From Bacillota bacterium (GTDB lineage Bacteria > Bacillota > Clostridia > Saccharofermentanales > Fastidiosipilaceae): DNA of 64,000 nt. Each line of letters opens with the position of its first letter. The stretch's first letter is position 1. Of the stretch, positions 56,018 to 64,000 are shown piece by piece. Position numbers and translations under genes: made by a program. The stretch covers positions 1 through 64,000 of the forward strand of contig JAEWGG010000014.1 of assembly GCA_023388435.1 (NCBI GenBank). The letters run 5' to 3'. The notes beneath the pieces were generated by a model. The model did not search any database. It was not told the DNA's origin and saw only the letters and a list, made by a program, of their open reading frames with translations.

Positions 56018-57041
56018 GATTCAGCTGTCCACAGGAGGCCAGGTTGCGGAGGCGGAGGAGGCCTCTCGCCGCCCTTTACGAACGGTTTTTATGGGGACGC
56101 CGGACTTTGCCTGTGCCCCGCTGAAGGCCCTGTACTTCCATCCGGATGTTGAGCTCCTGGCCCTGGTGAGCCAGGCGGACAAGGCCCAGGGCCGCCACCA
56201 GGAGCTGCGGCCGACAGCGACCAAGCAGCTGGCTGAGACCTGGGGGCTGCCTGTCTACCAGCCCCGAGCCCTGCGCGATGGCCAGTTTTACCAGGACATG
56301 GCAGCCCTGGAACCCGAGCTCATCATCACCTGCGCCTATGGCCGCATCGTCCCCCAGGAGGTCCTGGACCTGCCCCGCTGTGGGGCCTACAACCTCCATG
56401 CCTCCCTTCTGCCCAAGTACCGCGGGGCCTCGCCCATGCAGTGGGCGCTGATCAATGGCGACTCGGAGACGGGTGTGACCGTTATCCAGATGGATTCCGA
56501 GATGGACCATGGCCCGATTTTTGCCCAGCGCAAGCTCAAGATCGAGGCGGACATGCATCTGCCAGAATTGTCCAAAATGCTCTCCTACCTCGCTGCGGAG
56601 CTGGCCCAGGACTTTGTGGCCGCCCTGGCCGGGGGCTATGCGGAGGGCCAGGAGCAGGAGCATGAGCAGGCCAGCTACGTCAGCCTCCTGAAGCGGGAAG
56701 ACGGCGAGCTCGACTGGTCGCGCCCGGCCAGGGAGCTCTATAACCAGCTGCGGGGGATGGACCCCTGGCCAGGGGTCCACAGCGGATACAAGGGGCGCAA
56801 GCTCAAGATTTACCAGGCCCGGCCGCTGCGCCTGTCCGAGCTGCCCGACCTGCCCTCAGAGCAGGAGGCCTGGCCTGCGGGCAGCCTCCTCCGTCCCCAG
56901 GGCTGTAAGCGGCGGCTCCTGGTGCGCTGTGCTGAGGACACAGTACTGGAACTGTTGGAAATTCAATTGGAAGGTGCCAAGCGCCTGCTGGCCCAGGAGC
57001 TGGCCCACAACTTCATCCCGGGGACGGTGCTGGCCCTGTGA
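56010..57041 (+). CDS. fmt: Methionyl-tRNA formyltransferase
   Basis: Formylates initiator Met-tRNA with 10-formyltetrahydrofolate (343 residues). RTVFMGTPDFACAPLKAL, NLHASLLPKYRGASPMQWAL (catalytic Asn/His region), TGVTVIQMDSEMDHGPI and the C-terminal LDWSRPARELYNQLRGMDPW are typical. An extension of about 25 residues precedes the first beta strand. ATG 56010 lies after GAGGGGGAG and overlaps def. Confidence 0.95.
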   Translation: MSEIQLSTGGQVAEAEEASRRPLRTVFMGTPDFACAPLKALYFHPDVELLALVSQADKAQGRHQELRPTATKQLAETWGLPVYQPRALRDGQFYQDMAALEPELIITCAYGRIVPQEVLDLPRCGAYNLHASLLPKYRGASPMQWALINGDSETGVTVIQMDSEMDHGPIFAQRKLKIEADMHLPELSKMLSYLAAELAQDFVAALAGGYAEGQEQEHEQASYVSLLKREDGELDWSRPARELYNQLRGMDPWPGVHSGYKGRKLKIYQARPLRLSELPDLPSEQEAWPAGSLLRPQGCKRRLLVRCAEDTVLELLEIQLEGAKRLLAQELAHNFIPGTVLAL

Positions 57042-58468
57042 CTAGCCTCCGCCGTCGCCGACCAGCCCAGGCCAATGCCCGTCACCTGGCTTTCTGGGCC
57101 CTTTATCATTGTCTGGAAGAAGGGCGGACGGCCAAGGAGGCTTTCCACCTGGCTACGGAGCGCCTGGCTGTGCAGGCTTCCACGCCCCCTTTTCATAGGA
57201 GAGCGCGTCAGCTCTTCTACCGCTGTCTGGAAGTCCTGCCCCAGCTTGATGCCATGCTGAGGCAGCAGGCGGGCCGCAGCCTGGCAAAAATCGAGACGGG
57301 CGCCCGTCTCGGCCTCCGCCTCGCCCAGACGGAGTGTTTTTTCAGCAGCCAGCCCCAGATGGGCCCCGCCATCCACGCCTGGGTTGACCTGATCCGCTAT
57401 TACGGGCATGAGGGGCTGGCCAGGTTTTCCAATGCCATATTGCGGGGACTGCTGCGCCGCGGCATCCGTGAGGCGGAGGACTACGAGGACTGGGCCCGGG
57501 CCTATCAGCTTCAGTATCCTGAACAGGCCGCGGCCTACCGCCGGATCTGGGAAGGTCTGTCCCAGAGGGCGGCGGCCTGGGGCCAGGAGGGCCTTCTGGG
57601 CAGTTTTGCAGACTTCCTGCAGGCCGCCCAGCAGCCGCGCAAGATGGAACTTCATCTGGGCCCCGAGGTCTGGGACCATCTCCCCCCCTCCGAGCAGGAC
57701 CTGCTCCAGCCAGCTCCGTGGCCACCTGGGCTCTGCCAGGTTTCCCAGCTGCCAGACGGTCTCGAGGGCCTGAGCTGCTGGCGTGAGGGCCAGGCCTGGG
57801 TCCAGGGGGCGGCCGCCCAGGCCGCCTGCTGGCTCCTCCCCCTGCCGGGAAAGTTTGGGGTCAAGGTCTGGGACTGCTGTGCGGCCCCAGGGGGGAAGAC
57901 CCTGCTCCTCCATGAGCGCCTGCAGGCCCAGGAAGCTGCTGGGCGGATCTGGGCCAGCGATGCAGAGGAGCGGAGGCTGGGGCGTCTGACAGAGAATCTG
58001 TGTCGCCTGGGACTGGCAGCGGAGGGGCAGATTCAGACCTGCAAGGGTCGGGCCCAGGATCTGGCCCCCCAGCTGGCCCCGGAGATGGACCTCGTATACT
58101 GCGATGTGCCCTGTAGCTCCTCCGGCCTCTTCGGAAGTGAAAAGGAGCTGCCTTATTTGTTTCGGCCAGCAAGCCAGGACCTGCTGAATGCGCAGCAGGA
58201 GATCGTGCAGGCCTGTGCGGCCCATTTGCGGCCCGGGGCCTGTCTCTGCTACAGCAGCTGCAGCTGGGACGGGCGCGAAAATGAGGAGCAGATAGAGGCC
58301 TTTCTGGCCAGTTCCTCTGGGTCTGACTATGAGCTTCTGCCCGCCCCGGAGCCCCCTGAGGGCGGCTGGCCGCCAGGTGTACTCATCCGGCCACAGAAGG
58401 CCATGTACTACTTTTTGCCGCCCCACTACGCAGGCTTCTTTCTGGCCTGCCTCCGAAGAAAGGCCTGA
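57038..58468 (+). CDS. rsmB: 16S rRNA (cytosine-C5) methyltransferase, RsmB-like
   Basis: A 476-residue RsmB/Sun-type enzyme, which methylates C967 of 16S rRNA. An N-terminal NusB-like helical domain (about 10-150) precedes the SAM-dependent domain: VWDCCAAPGGKTLLLHERL, CDVPCSSSGLFGSEKELPYL (Cys of the PCS motif) and YSSCSWDGRENEEQ (catalytic Cys, normally TCS). The R-R-x-P-D stretch that usually follows PCSxxG is replaced by GSEKE. The GTG start overlaps the fmt stop by four bases. Gene position fixes the assignment. Confidence 0.9.
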   Translation: MTSLRRRRPAQANARHLAFWALYHCLEEGRTAKEAFHLATERLAVQASTPPFHRRARQLFYRCLEVLPQLDAMLRQQAGRSLAKIETGARLGLRLAQTECFFSSQPQMGPAIHAWVDLIRYYGHEGLARFSNAILRGLLRRGIREAEDYEDWARAYQLQYPEQAAAYRRIWEGLSQRAAAWGQEGLLGSFADFLQAAQQPRKMELHLGPEVWDHLPPSEQDLLQPAPWPPGLCQVSQLPDGLEGLSCWREGQAWVQGAAAQAACWLLPLPGKFGVKVWDCCAAPGGKTLLLHERLQAQEAAGRIWASDAEERRLGRLTENLCRLGLAAEGQIQTCKGRAQDLAPQLAPEMDLVYCDVPCSSSGLFGSEKELPYLFRPASQDLLNAQQEIVQACAAHLRPGACLCYSSCSWDGRENEEQIEAFLASSSGSDYELLPAPEPPEGGWPPGVLIRPQKAMYYFLPPHYAGFFLACLRRKA

Positions 58469-58473
58469 GTCCC

Positions 58474-59532
58474 ATGTCCCTGACTGTAAAACCTGCCATC
58501 TACGACCTGGATTTCCCTGAAATACGGGAGCGGATCTCTGCCGCCCGTGAGGCCCAGGGCCTCACGGCCCTGCCGCGCTACCGCTACAGCCAGCTGGAGA
58601 CCGCCCTCGGCCAGGGCCTGGCCGCTGTGGAAGAACTGAGCACCTGGTCACGGCAGGACCGGGCCTTTCTCGGGGAAATCTTTGACTTTTCCCTGCCCGA
58701 AATTGTGCGCGAGCAGCGTTCGGCCCTCGATGGCAGTGTCAAATTTGGCTTTCGCCTCCAGGATGGCGAGCATGTTGAGGCCGTGGCCATGTCCTATCAC
58801 CACGGCTGGAGCCTCTGCGTCTCCTCCCAGGTAGGCTGCCGCATGGCCTGCCGCTTCTGTGCGTCTGGGCGGGCCGGTCTGCGCCGCAACCTCCGCCGTT
58901 CAGAATTGATCGGCCAGCTGCTCCAGGCCCAGCGCCGCCTGGGTCTGCGCCTCAGCCGCATCGTCCTGATGGGCATTGGGGAGCCCTTCGAAAACTATGA
59001 GACCGTCCTGTCCTTCCTGCGCTATATCCACGCGATGGAGGCCAGCGGTATCGGCTACCGACACATGACCATCTCGACCTGCGGCCTGGTACCTGAGATC
59101 CTGCGCTTCGCTGAGGAGGGCCTGCCTGTCAATCTGGCCATCTCCCTCCACGCCCCGAGCCAGGAGCTGCGCCTCAAACTGATGCCCGTGGCCCGGCGCT
59201 ACAGCCTTGACGAGCTGCTCGCGGCCTGCTGGGTCTATACGGAGCGCACGGGGCGGCGCCTGACCTTTGAATACGCGATGATCGGCGGCGTCAATGACGG
59301 GGAAGCGGAGGCCCGCGCCCTGGCCCAGCTGTTAAAAGGGCGGCTCTGCCACGTCAATCTGATTCCTTTCAACCCCTTTGATGAGGTGGATTATCAGCCG
59401 AGTGAGGGGGCCCGAATCCGCGCCTTTCAGGAGCTCCTGGAGGCCCAGGGCATTGCCTGCACGCGCCGTCGTTCCCTTGGAAAGGATATAATGGGGGCCT
59501 GTGGACAGTTGAGGAGAAGCATCGAAACATGA
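58474..59532 (+). CDS. rlmN: Dual-specificity RNA methyltransferase RlmN
   Basis: A radical SAM enzyme making m2A2503 in 23S rRNA and m2A37 in some tRNAs (352 residues). The iron-sulfur motif is Cys122-x3-Cys126-x2-Cys129 (GCRMACRFCASG). LMGIGEPFENYETVLSFLR, ISTCGLVPEILRFAEE, AISLHAPSQELR and a C-terminal Cys in DIMGACGQL, the methylated residue, are present. The usual GMGEP appears as GIGEP. Start five bases after rsmB; the stop overlaps prpC. Confidence 0.95.
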   Translation: MSLTVKPAIYDLDFPEIRERISAAREAQGLTALPRYRYSQLETALGQGLAAVEELSTWSRQDRAFLGEIFDFSLPEIVREQRSALDGSVKFGFRLQDGEHVEAVAMSYHHGWSLCVSSQVGCRMACRFCASGRAGLRRNLRRSELIGQLLQAQRRLGLRLSRIVLMGIGEPFENYETVLSFLRYIHAMEASGIGYRHMTISTCGLVPEILRFAEEGLPVNLAISLHAPSQELRLKLMPVARRYSLDELLAACWVYTERTGRRLTFEYAMIGGVNDGEAEARALAQLLKGRLCHVNLIPFNPFDEVDYQPSEGARIRAFQELLEAQGIACTRRRSLGKDIMGACGQLRRSIET

Positions 59533-60287
59533 GTGTAGCCATCGATTTTGCCGCCGCCACCGATGTCGGACTGAAGCGGCGCAACAATGAGGACTCCCAC
59601 GCGGTCCTGGCGGGACTGGACCAGCAGAGCTATGTGGTCATCCTGGCCGACGGCATGGGCGGACACCAGAAGGGCGAGCTGGCGTCCAGCCTGGCCGTGC
59701 GCTACGTGCGCGAGCGCCTGTCTCAGGAGATTCGCCCCGAGATGGACAGCGCCCAGATTCGGCGCATCCTGGAGGCCGTGGTGGAGAAGGCGAATGTAAA
59801 AGTCTATCTGGAATCCCTGGCCGACCGCAGCCGCTGGGAGATGGGGACCACACTGACGACAGCCGTCATCCGCGGCAGCAAGCTCATTATCGGCCATATC
59901 GGAGACTGTCGCTGCTATGTTCTGCGTGCGGGACAGTTCCTCCAGCTGACTGTGGACCACACCCTCGTCCAGGTCCTGGTGGACCGCGGGGAGATGAAGG
60001 CCGAGGAGGCCCGCCGCCACCCGCGTAAAAATGAGGTCATGCGGGCCCTGGGTTCTCCTGAATTCGTCAAGGCCGACATGATCGAGGCCCGTCTGGAGCC
60101 GGGCGACCGCCTTCTCTTTTGCTCGGACGGCCTCCACGACTATGTTGAGGAGGGGGCCATCCAGCAGTGTCTGGCCCAGGCTGAGACCCCCAAGGCGGCC
60201 TGCTGGAATTTAATCAGTCTGGCCAACAGTACGGCGGGCCAGGACAACGTGACCTGTGTGGTGGGTTTCGTCCACCAGGTCTCCTAG
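59529..60287 (+). CDS. prpC: PP2C-family Ser/Thr protein phosphatase (PrpC/Stp)
   Basis: A 252-residue metal-dependent phosphatase that reverses PrkC phosphorylation. The PP2C motifs are ATDVGLKRRNNEDS, VILADGMGGHQKGELAS (metal Asp), MGTTLTTAVI, IGHIGDCRCYVLR, DHTLVQVLVDRG, LLFCSDGLHDYV and QDNVTCVV. It overlaps the rlmN stop by four bases and precedes the kinase, the conserved arrangement. Confidence 0.95.
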   Translation: MSVAIDFAAATDVGLKRRNNEDSHAVLAGLDQQSYVVILADGMGGHQKGELASSLAVRYVRERLSQEIRPEMDSAQIRRILEAVVEKANVKVYLESLADRSRWEMGTTLTTAVIRGSKLIIGHIGDCRCYVLRAGQFLQLTVDHTLVQVLVDRGEMKAEEARRHPRKNEVMRALGSPEFVKADMIEARLEPGDRLLFCSDGLHDYVEEGAIQQCLAQAETPKAACWNLISLANSTAGQDNVTCVVGFVHQVS

Positions 60288-60405
60288 TGTTTTGGCCGGA
60301 TACGGCGACCGCGGCGACCAGGCCGACGGCGACGCTCAGCGAATAGAGGAATAGAGTGGGAAAGGGCCTCGGCAGAAGGCCCGGACCCCATAGGGGAGAG
60401 TAGCG

Positions 60406-62304
60406 ATGAATGGACAAGTGAGGACAGGACTGACGTCAGGCCGCGTGCTGGGAGGACGCTTTCGCATCGTGCGCCTGCTTGGTCAGGGCGGCATGGCCAG
60501 GGTATATCTGGCCCGCGATCTGCGCAGCGGTCGCCAAGTGGCGGTCAAGGCCCTCAAGGAGGAGTTTAATACAGACCAGGAGTTTGTCCGGCGCTTCGAT
60601 ACCGAGGCCCGTGCGGCATCCAGCCTCAACCATCCCAACATCGTAAAAGTCCTCGGTGTGGGGGAGGAAGAGGGCACCCGCTACATGATCCAGGAGTATA
60701 TCGAGGGCACCAGTCTCAAGGATATGATTGAGCACTACGGCCGCCTCGACTGGCGTGTGGCGGTGCCCATCGGCCAGCAGATCGCCCTGGCCCTTGAGCA
60801 CGCCCACCAGGCCGGGATTATTCACCGGGATATCAAGCCCCACAACATCCTGGTCACACCGGAACGCCAGGCGCTGGTCACGGACTTCGGTATCGCCAGG
60901 GCCAACAACAGCAATACCATCACCCTGGCCGGGGGCAATGCCATGGGCTCCGTCCACTACTTTTCCCCCGAGCAGGCCAAGGGTGGCGTGATGGGCGCCG
61001 GGGCGGATATCTATTCTCTGGGCATACTTTTCTATGAAATGCTGACCGGCGACGTACCCTTCGACGGTGAGAGCTCGGTGGCGGTGGCCATCAAGCATCT
61101 CCAGGAGGAGGCCCGTCACCCCTGTGAACTCTGTCCGGACATCCCCCGTGGCCTTGGGGACATCGTCATGAAGTGTATCCAGAAGAGCACCCGCCAGCGC
61201 TACCGCAGTGCCCGCGAACTCATTGACGAACTGGACGCCTTCTTGCTGCATCCCGAGGGCCAGTACGGTCAGATCCCCCAGCATCCTGAGGACCTGGGCA
61301 GCACCCAGTCGCATACCGGCCTGGTCTATGAGGCCGGAGCCCTGGATTCCCTGATGGGTCTGGACGGCCAGATCCGGGATCGCCGCCGCAAGCGCCGCCG
61401 CGACATCGCACTGATCATCACGGTGCTCCTGTTTTTCCTGGCCGGTCTTGCGCTGATTCTCACCCGTCTTTTCCAGGCCCTCGGTGATCCGACCTCCCGC
61501 TCCAAGGTGTTTAAAGTGGGGAACTACGTCGGTAAGAACCAGGCTGAAGTCATCGAGATGCTGCGTAAAGACGGCTTCAAGCAGTACCGCATTCAGAATG
61601 GAGGGGCCCAGGCCGACATCCCGGCAGGCCAGATTATGCGCCAGGATCCAGCTCCGGGAACTGAGCTGAGCATCGGCGGCAGCCAGGAATTGCTGCTGAC
61701 CGTCAGCGAGGGCGCGGACAGCCTCAAGATGCCCCTGCTGACGGGTTTTGCCGAGAAAGATGCCAAGGAGCGTCTCCTGGCTAAAGGTTACAACGTCCTG
61801 GTGGACTACAAGCACAATAAGGACGTCCAGAAGGGCCTGGTAATCAGTACTAATCCGGAGGCCGGCACGGTGCTCCAAACAGGACAGACCATTGAAATTC
61901 TGATTAGCGAGGGCCCGGAGGATGTCGAAATTCCGACGAGCATACTCGGTGTCAGCACCAGGGAGGCGAAGGCCATGCTGGAGAAGCTGGGCCTGGTGGT
62001 CACAGTCCAGGCGCTGAATGCCAATCCCCAGGGGGAGGAACTCTACGTGGTGGCCTGTAACCCTGACTTTGGCAGCCGAGTGCCCTACGGGTCGAGCGTG
62101 ACGCTGACGGGCCAGACCTGGGCTGAGTTGCACCCCACGCCGACGCCCGAGCCAAGTCCGACGCCAGCCCCGGTGCTGACCCGACCGGCAGTGCCGACTA
62201 CACAGGCTGGGGGGGAGGTACCGCCGAGTCAGCCAGCCACTAACCCGGTAGAGGATAAGCCGGAGCCGACGAAGTCAGGACCGACGAGGGCCCCCAATTC
62301 ATGA
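60406..62304 (+). CDS. prkC: PASTA-domain Ser/Thr protein kinase (PrkC/Stk1)
   Basis: A 632-residue membrane kinase that senses cell-wall fragments and controls growth, division or germination in Gram-positives. Kinase domain about 18-285: LLGQGGMARVYLA, Lys48, HRDIKPHNIL (Asp142), DFG and ENI-type conserved loops. A basic stretch and one membrane helix (about 332-357) lead to three extracellular PASTA domains (about 366-434, 435-503, 505-570), then a Pro/Thr-rich tail. ATG follows GGGGAGAG. Its stop overlaps rsgA. Confidence 0.96.
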   Translation: MNGQVRTGLTSGRVLGGRFRIVRLLGQGGMARVYLARDLRSGRQVAVKALKEEFNTDQEFVRRFDTEARAASSLNHPNIVKVLGVGEEEGTRYMIQEYIEGTSLKDMIEHYGRLDWRVAVPIGQQIALALEHAHQAGIIHRDIKPHNILVTPERQALVTDFGIARANNSNTITLAGGNAMGSVHYFSPEQAKGGVMGAGADIYSLGILFYEMLTGDVPFDGESSVAVAIKHLQEEARHPCELCPDIPRGLGDIVMKCIQKSTRQRYRSARELIDELDAFLLHPEGQYGQIPQHPEDLGSTQSHTGLVYEAGALDSLMGLDGQIRDRRRKRRRDIALIITVLLFFLAGLALILTRLFQALGDPTSRSKVFKVGNYVGKNQAEVIEMLRKDGFKQYRIQNGGAQADIPAGQIMRQDPAPGTELSIGGSQELLLTVSEGADSLKMPLLTGFAEKDAKERLLAKGYNVLVDYKHNKDVQKGLVISTNPEAGTVLQTGQTIEILISEGPEDVEIPTSILGVSTREAKAMLEKLGLVVTVQALNANPQGEELYVVACNPDFGSRVPYGSSVTLTGQTWAELHPTPTPEPSPTPAPVLTRPAVPTTQAGGEVPPSQPATNPVEDKPEPTKSGPTRAPNS

Positions 62305-63329
62305 CTACTGAACACAGCTATAAGGCGCGGGTCCTGCGTTGCCAGGGAGGACTCTACACACTGCAGGCCCTGGAGGCGGCGGGCGAGGCCCTTTTTGCGG
62401 CCGATCCCGCCGCGGTCTATCTGCGCCAGCAGCGGGCGGGCCTGGCCCGCCCGAGGGGGATCTTTCGCAAGCAGAGCCAGAGGATTATGACGGGGGACTA
62501 TGTGTCCTTCGAGGCCTCGGAGGATCCGGATGTGCCCTGGGTCATCAGCGAGCTTCATACCCGGCGCAACCTGATGCTGCGCCCGCCCCTGGCCAATACG
62601 GACCTGCTCCTGGTCTGCTTCTCAGCCCAGAAGCCCCTCTGTGACTTTTTGCTCCTGGACAAATTGCTGAGCTACGCCCTGCTGTTGGACATTCAGCCCC
62701 TGCTGGTCTTCACGAAGGCGGATCTGGTGGAGGATGAGAGCCTGAGCACGTTCATCCGTGACGTGCAGGCCTACCGCCAGGCTGGCTACCTGGCCTGGCT
62801 CTCGGCCCGGGACGGTAGCGGACTCGCCGTTTCTGAAGAGGAAGCGGGAGACGAGCCTCCCATCCTGGAGCAGCAGGCCCTGATGAGACGTGTTGTGGAG
62901 CTGGCCCAGGGGCGCCAACTGGCCCTGGCAGGGCCCTCAGGGGTGGGGAAGTCCAGCCTGATGAACGCCCTGCTGGAAGAGCGCTATATGGAGACTGGGG
63001 GCATCAGCCAGAAACTGGCCCGCGGCAAGCACACAACCCGCCATGTGGAGCTGCTGCCTGTCGGGGGCTGCCTCGTGGCGGACACCCCAGGCTTTAGCAG
63101 CTTCGACCTGCCCTACACCGAGATGGAGGAGGCCCAGCTCCTGCTGGCCTATCCGGAGTTCAGGGCGGCGGCTGAGGCCTGTCGCTTCCCGGCCTGCAGC
63201 CACAGCCATGAGCCGGACTGCGCTGTACGTGCCGCGGTGGAGGCCCAGGAAAGCTTACGGCCCCGTTACCTCCGCTACCTTCACATCCTTGAAGAGTGGC
63301 GGAAGGCCCAGCGCAAACGCTACCGTTAG
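62301..63329 (+). CDS. rsgA: Ribosome small subunit-dependent GTPase RsgA
   Basis: RsgA/YjeQ (342 residues), a circularly permuted GTPase aiding late 30S assembly. An N-terminal OB domain precedes G4 (VFTKADLV), G5-like LSARDGSG, G1 GPSGVGKSSLMNAL, and G3 DTPGFSSF. The C-terminal zinc knuckle reads CRFPACSHSHEPDC. About 60 residues longer than average, mostly in the N-terminal part and around 170-195. Translation is coupled to prkC. Confidence 0.95.
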   Translation: MTTEHSYKARVLRCQGGLYTLQALEAAGEALFAADPAAVYLRQQRAGLARPRGIFRKQSQRIMTGDYVSFEASEDPDVPWVISELHTRRNLMLRPPLANTDLLLVCFSAQKPLCDFLLLDKLLSYALLLDIQPLLVFTKADLVEDESLSTFIRDVQAYRQAGYLAWLSARDGSGLAVSEEEAGDEPPILEQQALMRRVVELAQGRQLALAGPSGVGKSSLMNALLEERYMETGGISQKLARGKHTTRHVELLPVGGCLVADTPGFSSFDLPYTEMEEAQLLLAYPEFRAAAEACRFPACSHSHEPDCAVRAAVEAQESLRPRYLRYLHILEEWRKAQRKRYR

Positions 63330-63358
63330 AGACTTTAATTATTAGGAAGGAAGCAGAG

Positions 63359-64000
63359 ATGAGGAATTTTCCCTATAGCCAGCTGCGTGAGCAAGAGGGG
63401 AGACCTGCGGTGCAGCTCGCCCCCTCCCTGCTGTCGGCGGACTTCGCCGCCCTGGCAGCCTCCCTCCGCCCTCTGGAAGGCCTGGCCGCAGCCTGGCACA
63501 TCGATGTTATGGATGGCCGCTATGTGCCCAATATCAGCATCGGCCTGCCTGTTCTCAAGTCCCTTCGTCCCCATACGGACCTGGCCTTTGACGTGCATCT
63601 GATGATTGAGGAGCCCGAGCGTTATATCGAGGACTTCCGCCGCGCAGGTGCGGATCTGCTCACGGTGCATGTGGAGGCCAGCCGGCACATCCACCGCTGC
63701 CTCCAGCTTATCAGGCAGACGGGGGCCAGGGTTGGCCTCAGTCTGAACCCGGGGACGCCCCTGGCCCAGGTGGAGGAAGTCCTGGATTCGGTGGATCTCT
63801 GCCTGCTGATGTCGGTGAATCCAGGTTTTGGCGGCCAGCAGTTCATCCCCCAGAGTCTGGAGCGCATCCGCCGCCTGGCGGAGTGGCGGCAGAAGCGGGG
63901 GCTGCACTTTATGATCGAGGTGGACGGGGGGGTCAAAGCAGAGAATGCGGGAGAGCTTTATGCCGCTGGTGCAGACATCCTCGTCGCTGGTTCAGCGGTC
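63359..64000 (+). CDS. rpe: Ribulose-phosphate 3-epimerase (3' end outside window)
   Basis: The first 214 residues of Rpe, which interconverts ribulose-5- and xylulose-5-phosphate in the pentose phosphate pathway. LAPSLLSADFAALAASL, WHIDVMDGRYVPNISIG, FDVHLMIEEPERYI, LMSVNPGFGGQQFIP and IEVDGGVKAENAGEL are clear, including the metal-binding His and Asp residues. ATG 63359 follows AGGAAGGAAG and adds about 18 residues ahead of the usual start. The gene runs off the window edge, missing only about its last 15-25 codons. Confidence 0.95.
   Translation, partial: MRNFPYSQLREQEGRPAVQLAPSLLSADFAALAASLRPLEGLAAAWHIDVMDGRYVPNISIGLPVLKSLRPHTDLAFDVHLMIEEPERYIEDFRRAGADLLTVHVEASRHIHRCLQLIRQTGARVGLSLNPGTPLAQVEEVLDSVDLCLLMSVNPGFGGQQFIPQSLERIRRLAEWRQKRGLHFMIEVDGGVKAENAGELYAAGADILVAGSAV

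Noticed and set aside
60436..62133. Long open frame on the minus strand (565 codons)
   Set aside because: It mirrors prkC, whose domains are unmistakable.

Overview
The window is high-GC, gene-dense bacterial DNA. The S10-spc-alpha ribosomal protein order, the zinc-type S14 and zinc-lid adenylate kinase, the rplQ-ecfA-ecfT-truA junction, a PASTA-kinase/PP2C cluster (def-fmt-rsmB-rlmN-prpC-prkC-rsgA-rpe) and a sortase-type surface protein all point to a Gram-positive anaerobe, most likely a high-GC member of the Bacillota (Clostridia-like). This placement is inferred from gene order and families. No rRNA gene is present to confirm it. All genes but one (52448-53116) lie on the + strand. Start codons include ATG, GTG and TTG, and most follow a strong AGGAGG-type site.

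Layout. 1-9966: end of an M23 peptidase, a very large GH2 beta-galactosidase-like protein, and a 1665-residue secreted multidomain protein with a Pro/Thr repeat stalk and a variant sortase signal. 10052-25669: one long translation block. A clear promoter and a ~250-nt structured leader precede rpsJ-rplC-rplD-rplW-rplB-rpsS-rplV-rpsC-rplP-rpmC-rpsQ-rplN-rplX-rplE-rpsZ-rpsH-rplF-rplR-rpsE-rpmD-rplO-secY-adk-map-infA, then a second promoter and rpmJ-rpsM-rpsK-rpoA-rplQ. There is no rpsD between rpsK and rpoA. 25725-31501: a fused two-domain ECF-transporter ATPase, ecfT, truA, pncB and a cyclophilin. 31661-35532: metG, tatD and a VanY-type carboxypeptidase. 35669-38430: an SsuCBA/TauCBA-type ABC importer, followed by a 58-codon 3' remnant of a second binding-protein gene. 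38752-41022: a membrane histidine kinase and a LuxR-type response regulator.

41126-52325 is the most interesting region, a sugar-phosphate island. A NagB-like deaminase and a LacI regulator (with a perfect inverted-repeat operator over its own promoter) lead into a class II ketose-bisphosphate aldolase, an AgaS-like SIS isomerase, a triosephosphate isomerase homologue, a PFK-family kinase with mixed ATP/PPi signature residues, a LarA (nickel-pincer racemase) homologue, a Pgi homologue, NagA and an aldose-epimerase-like protein. It looks like a self-contained route from N-acetylated amino sugars (probably through tagatose or fructose phosphates) to triose phosphates, with its own copies of three central glycolytic enzymes. 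No transporter is encoded in it. The LarA homologue has no obvious place in the known amino-sugar pathways.

52448-64000: a lone minus-strand SanA/YdcF-like protein, a glgB branching enzyme with an unusual charged insertion, and the def-to-rpe cluster, with rpe running off the end. Several housekeeping proteins (L22, L17, TruA, GlgB, EcfA) carry extensions, insertions or fusions relative to the usual family forms, suggesting a divergent lineage.
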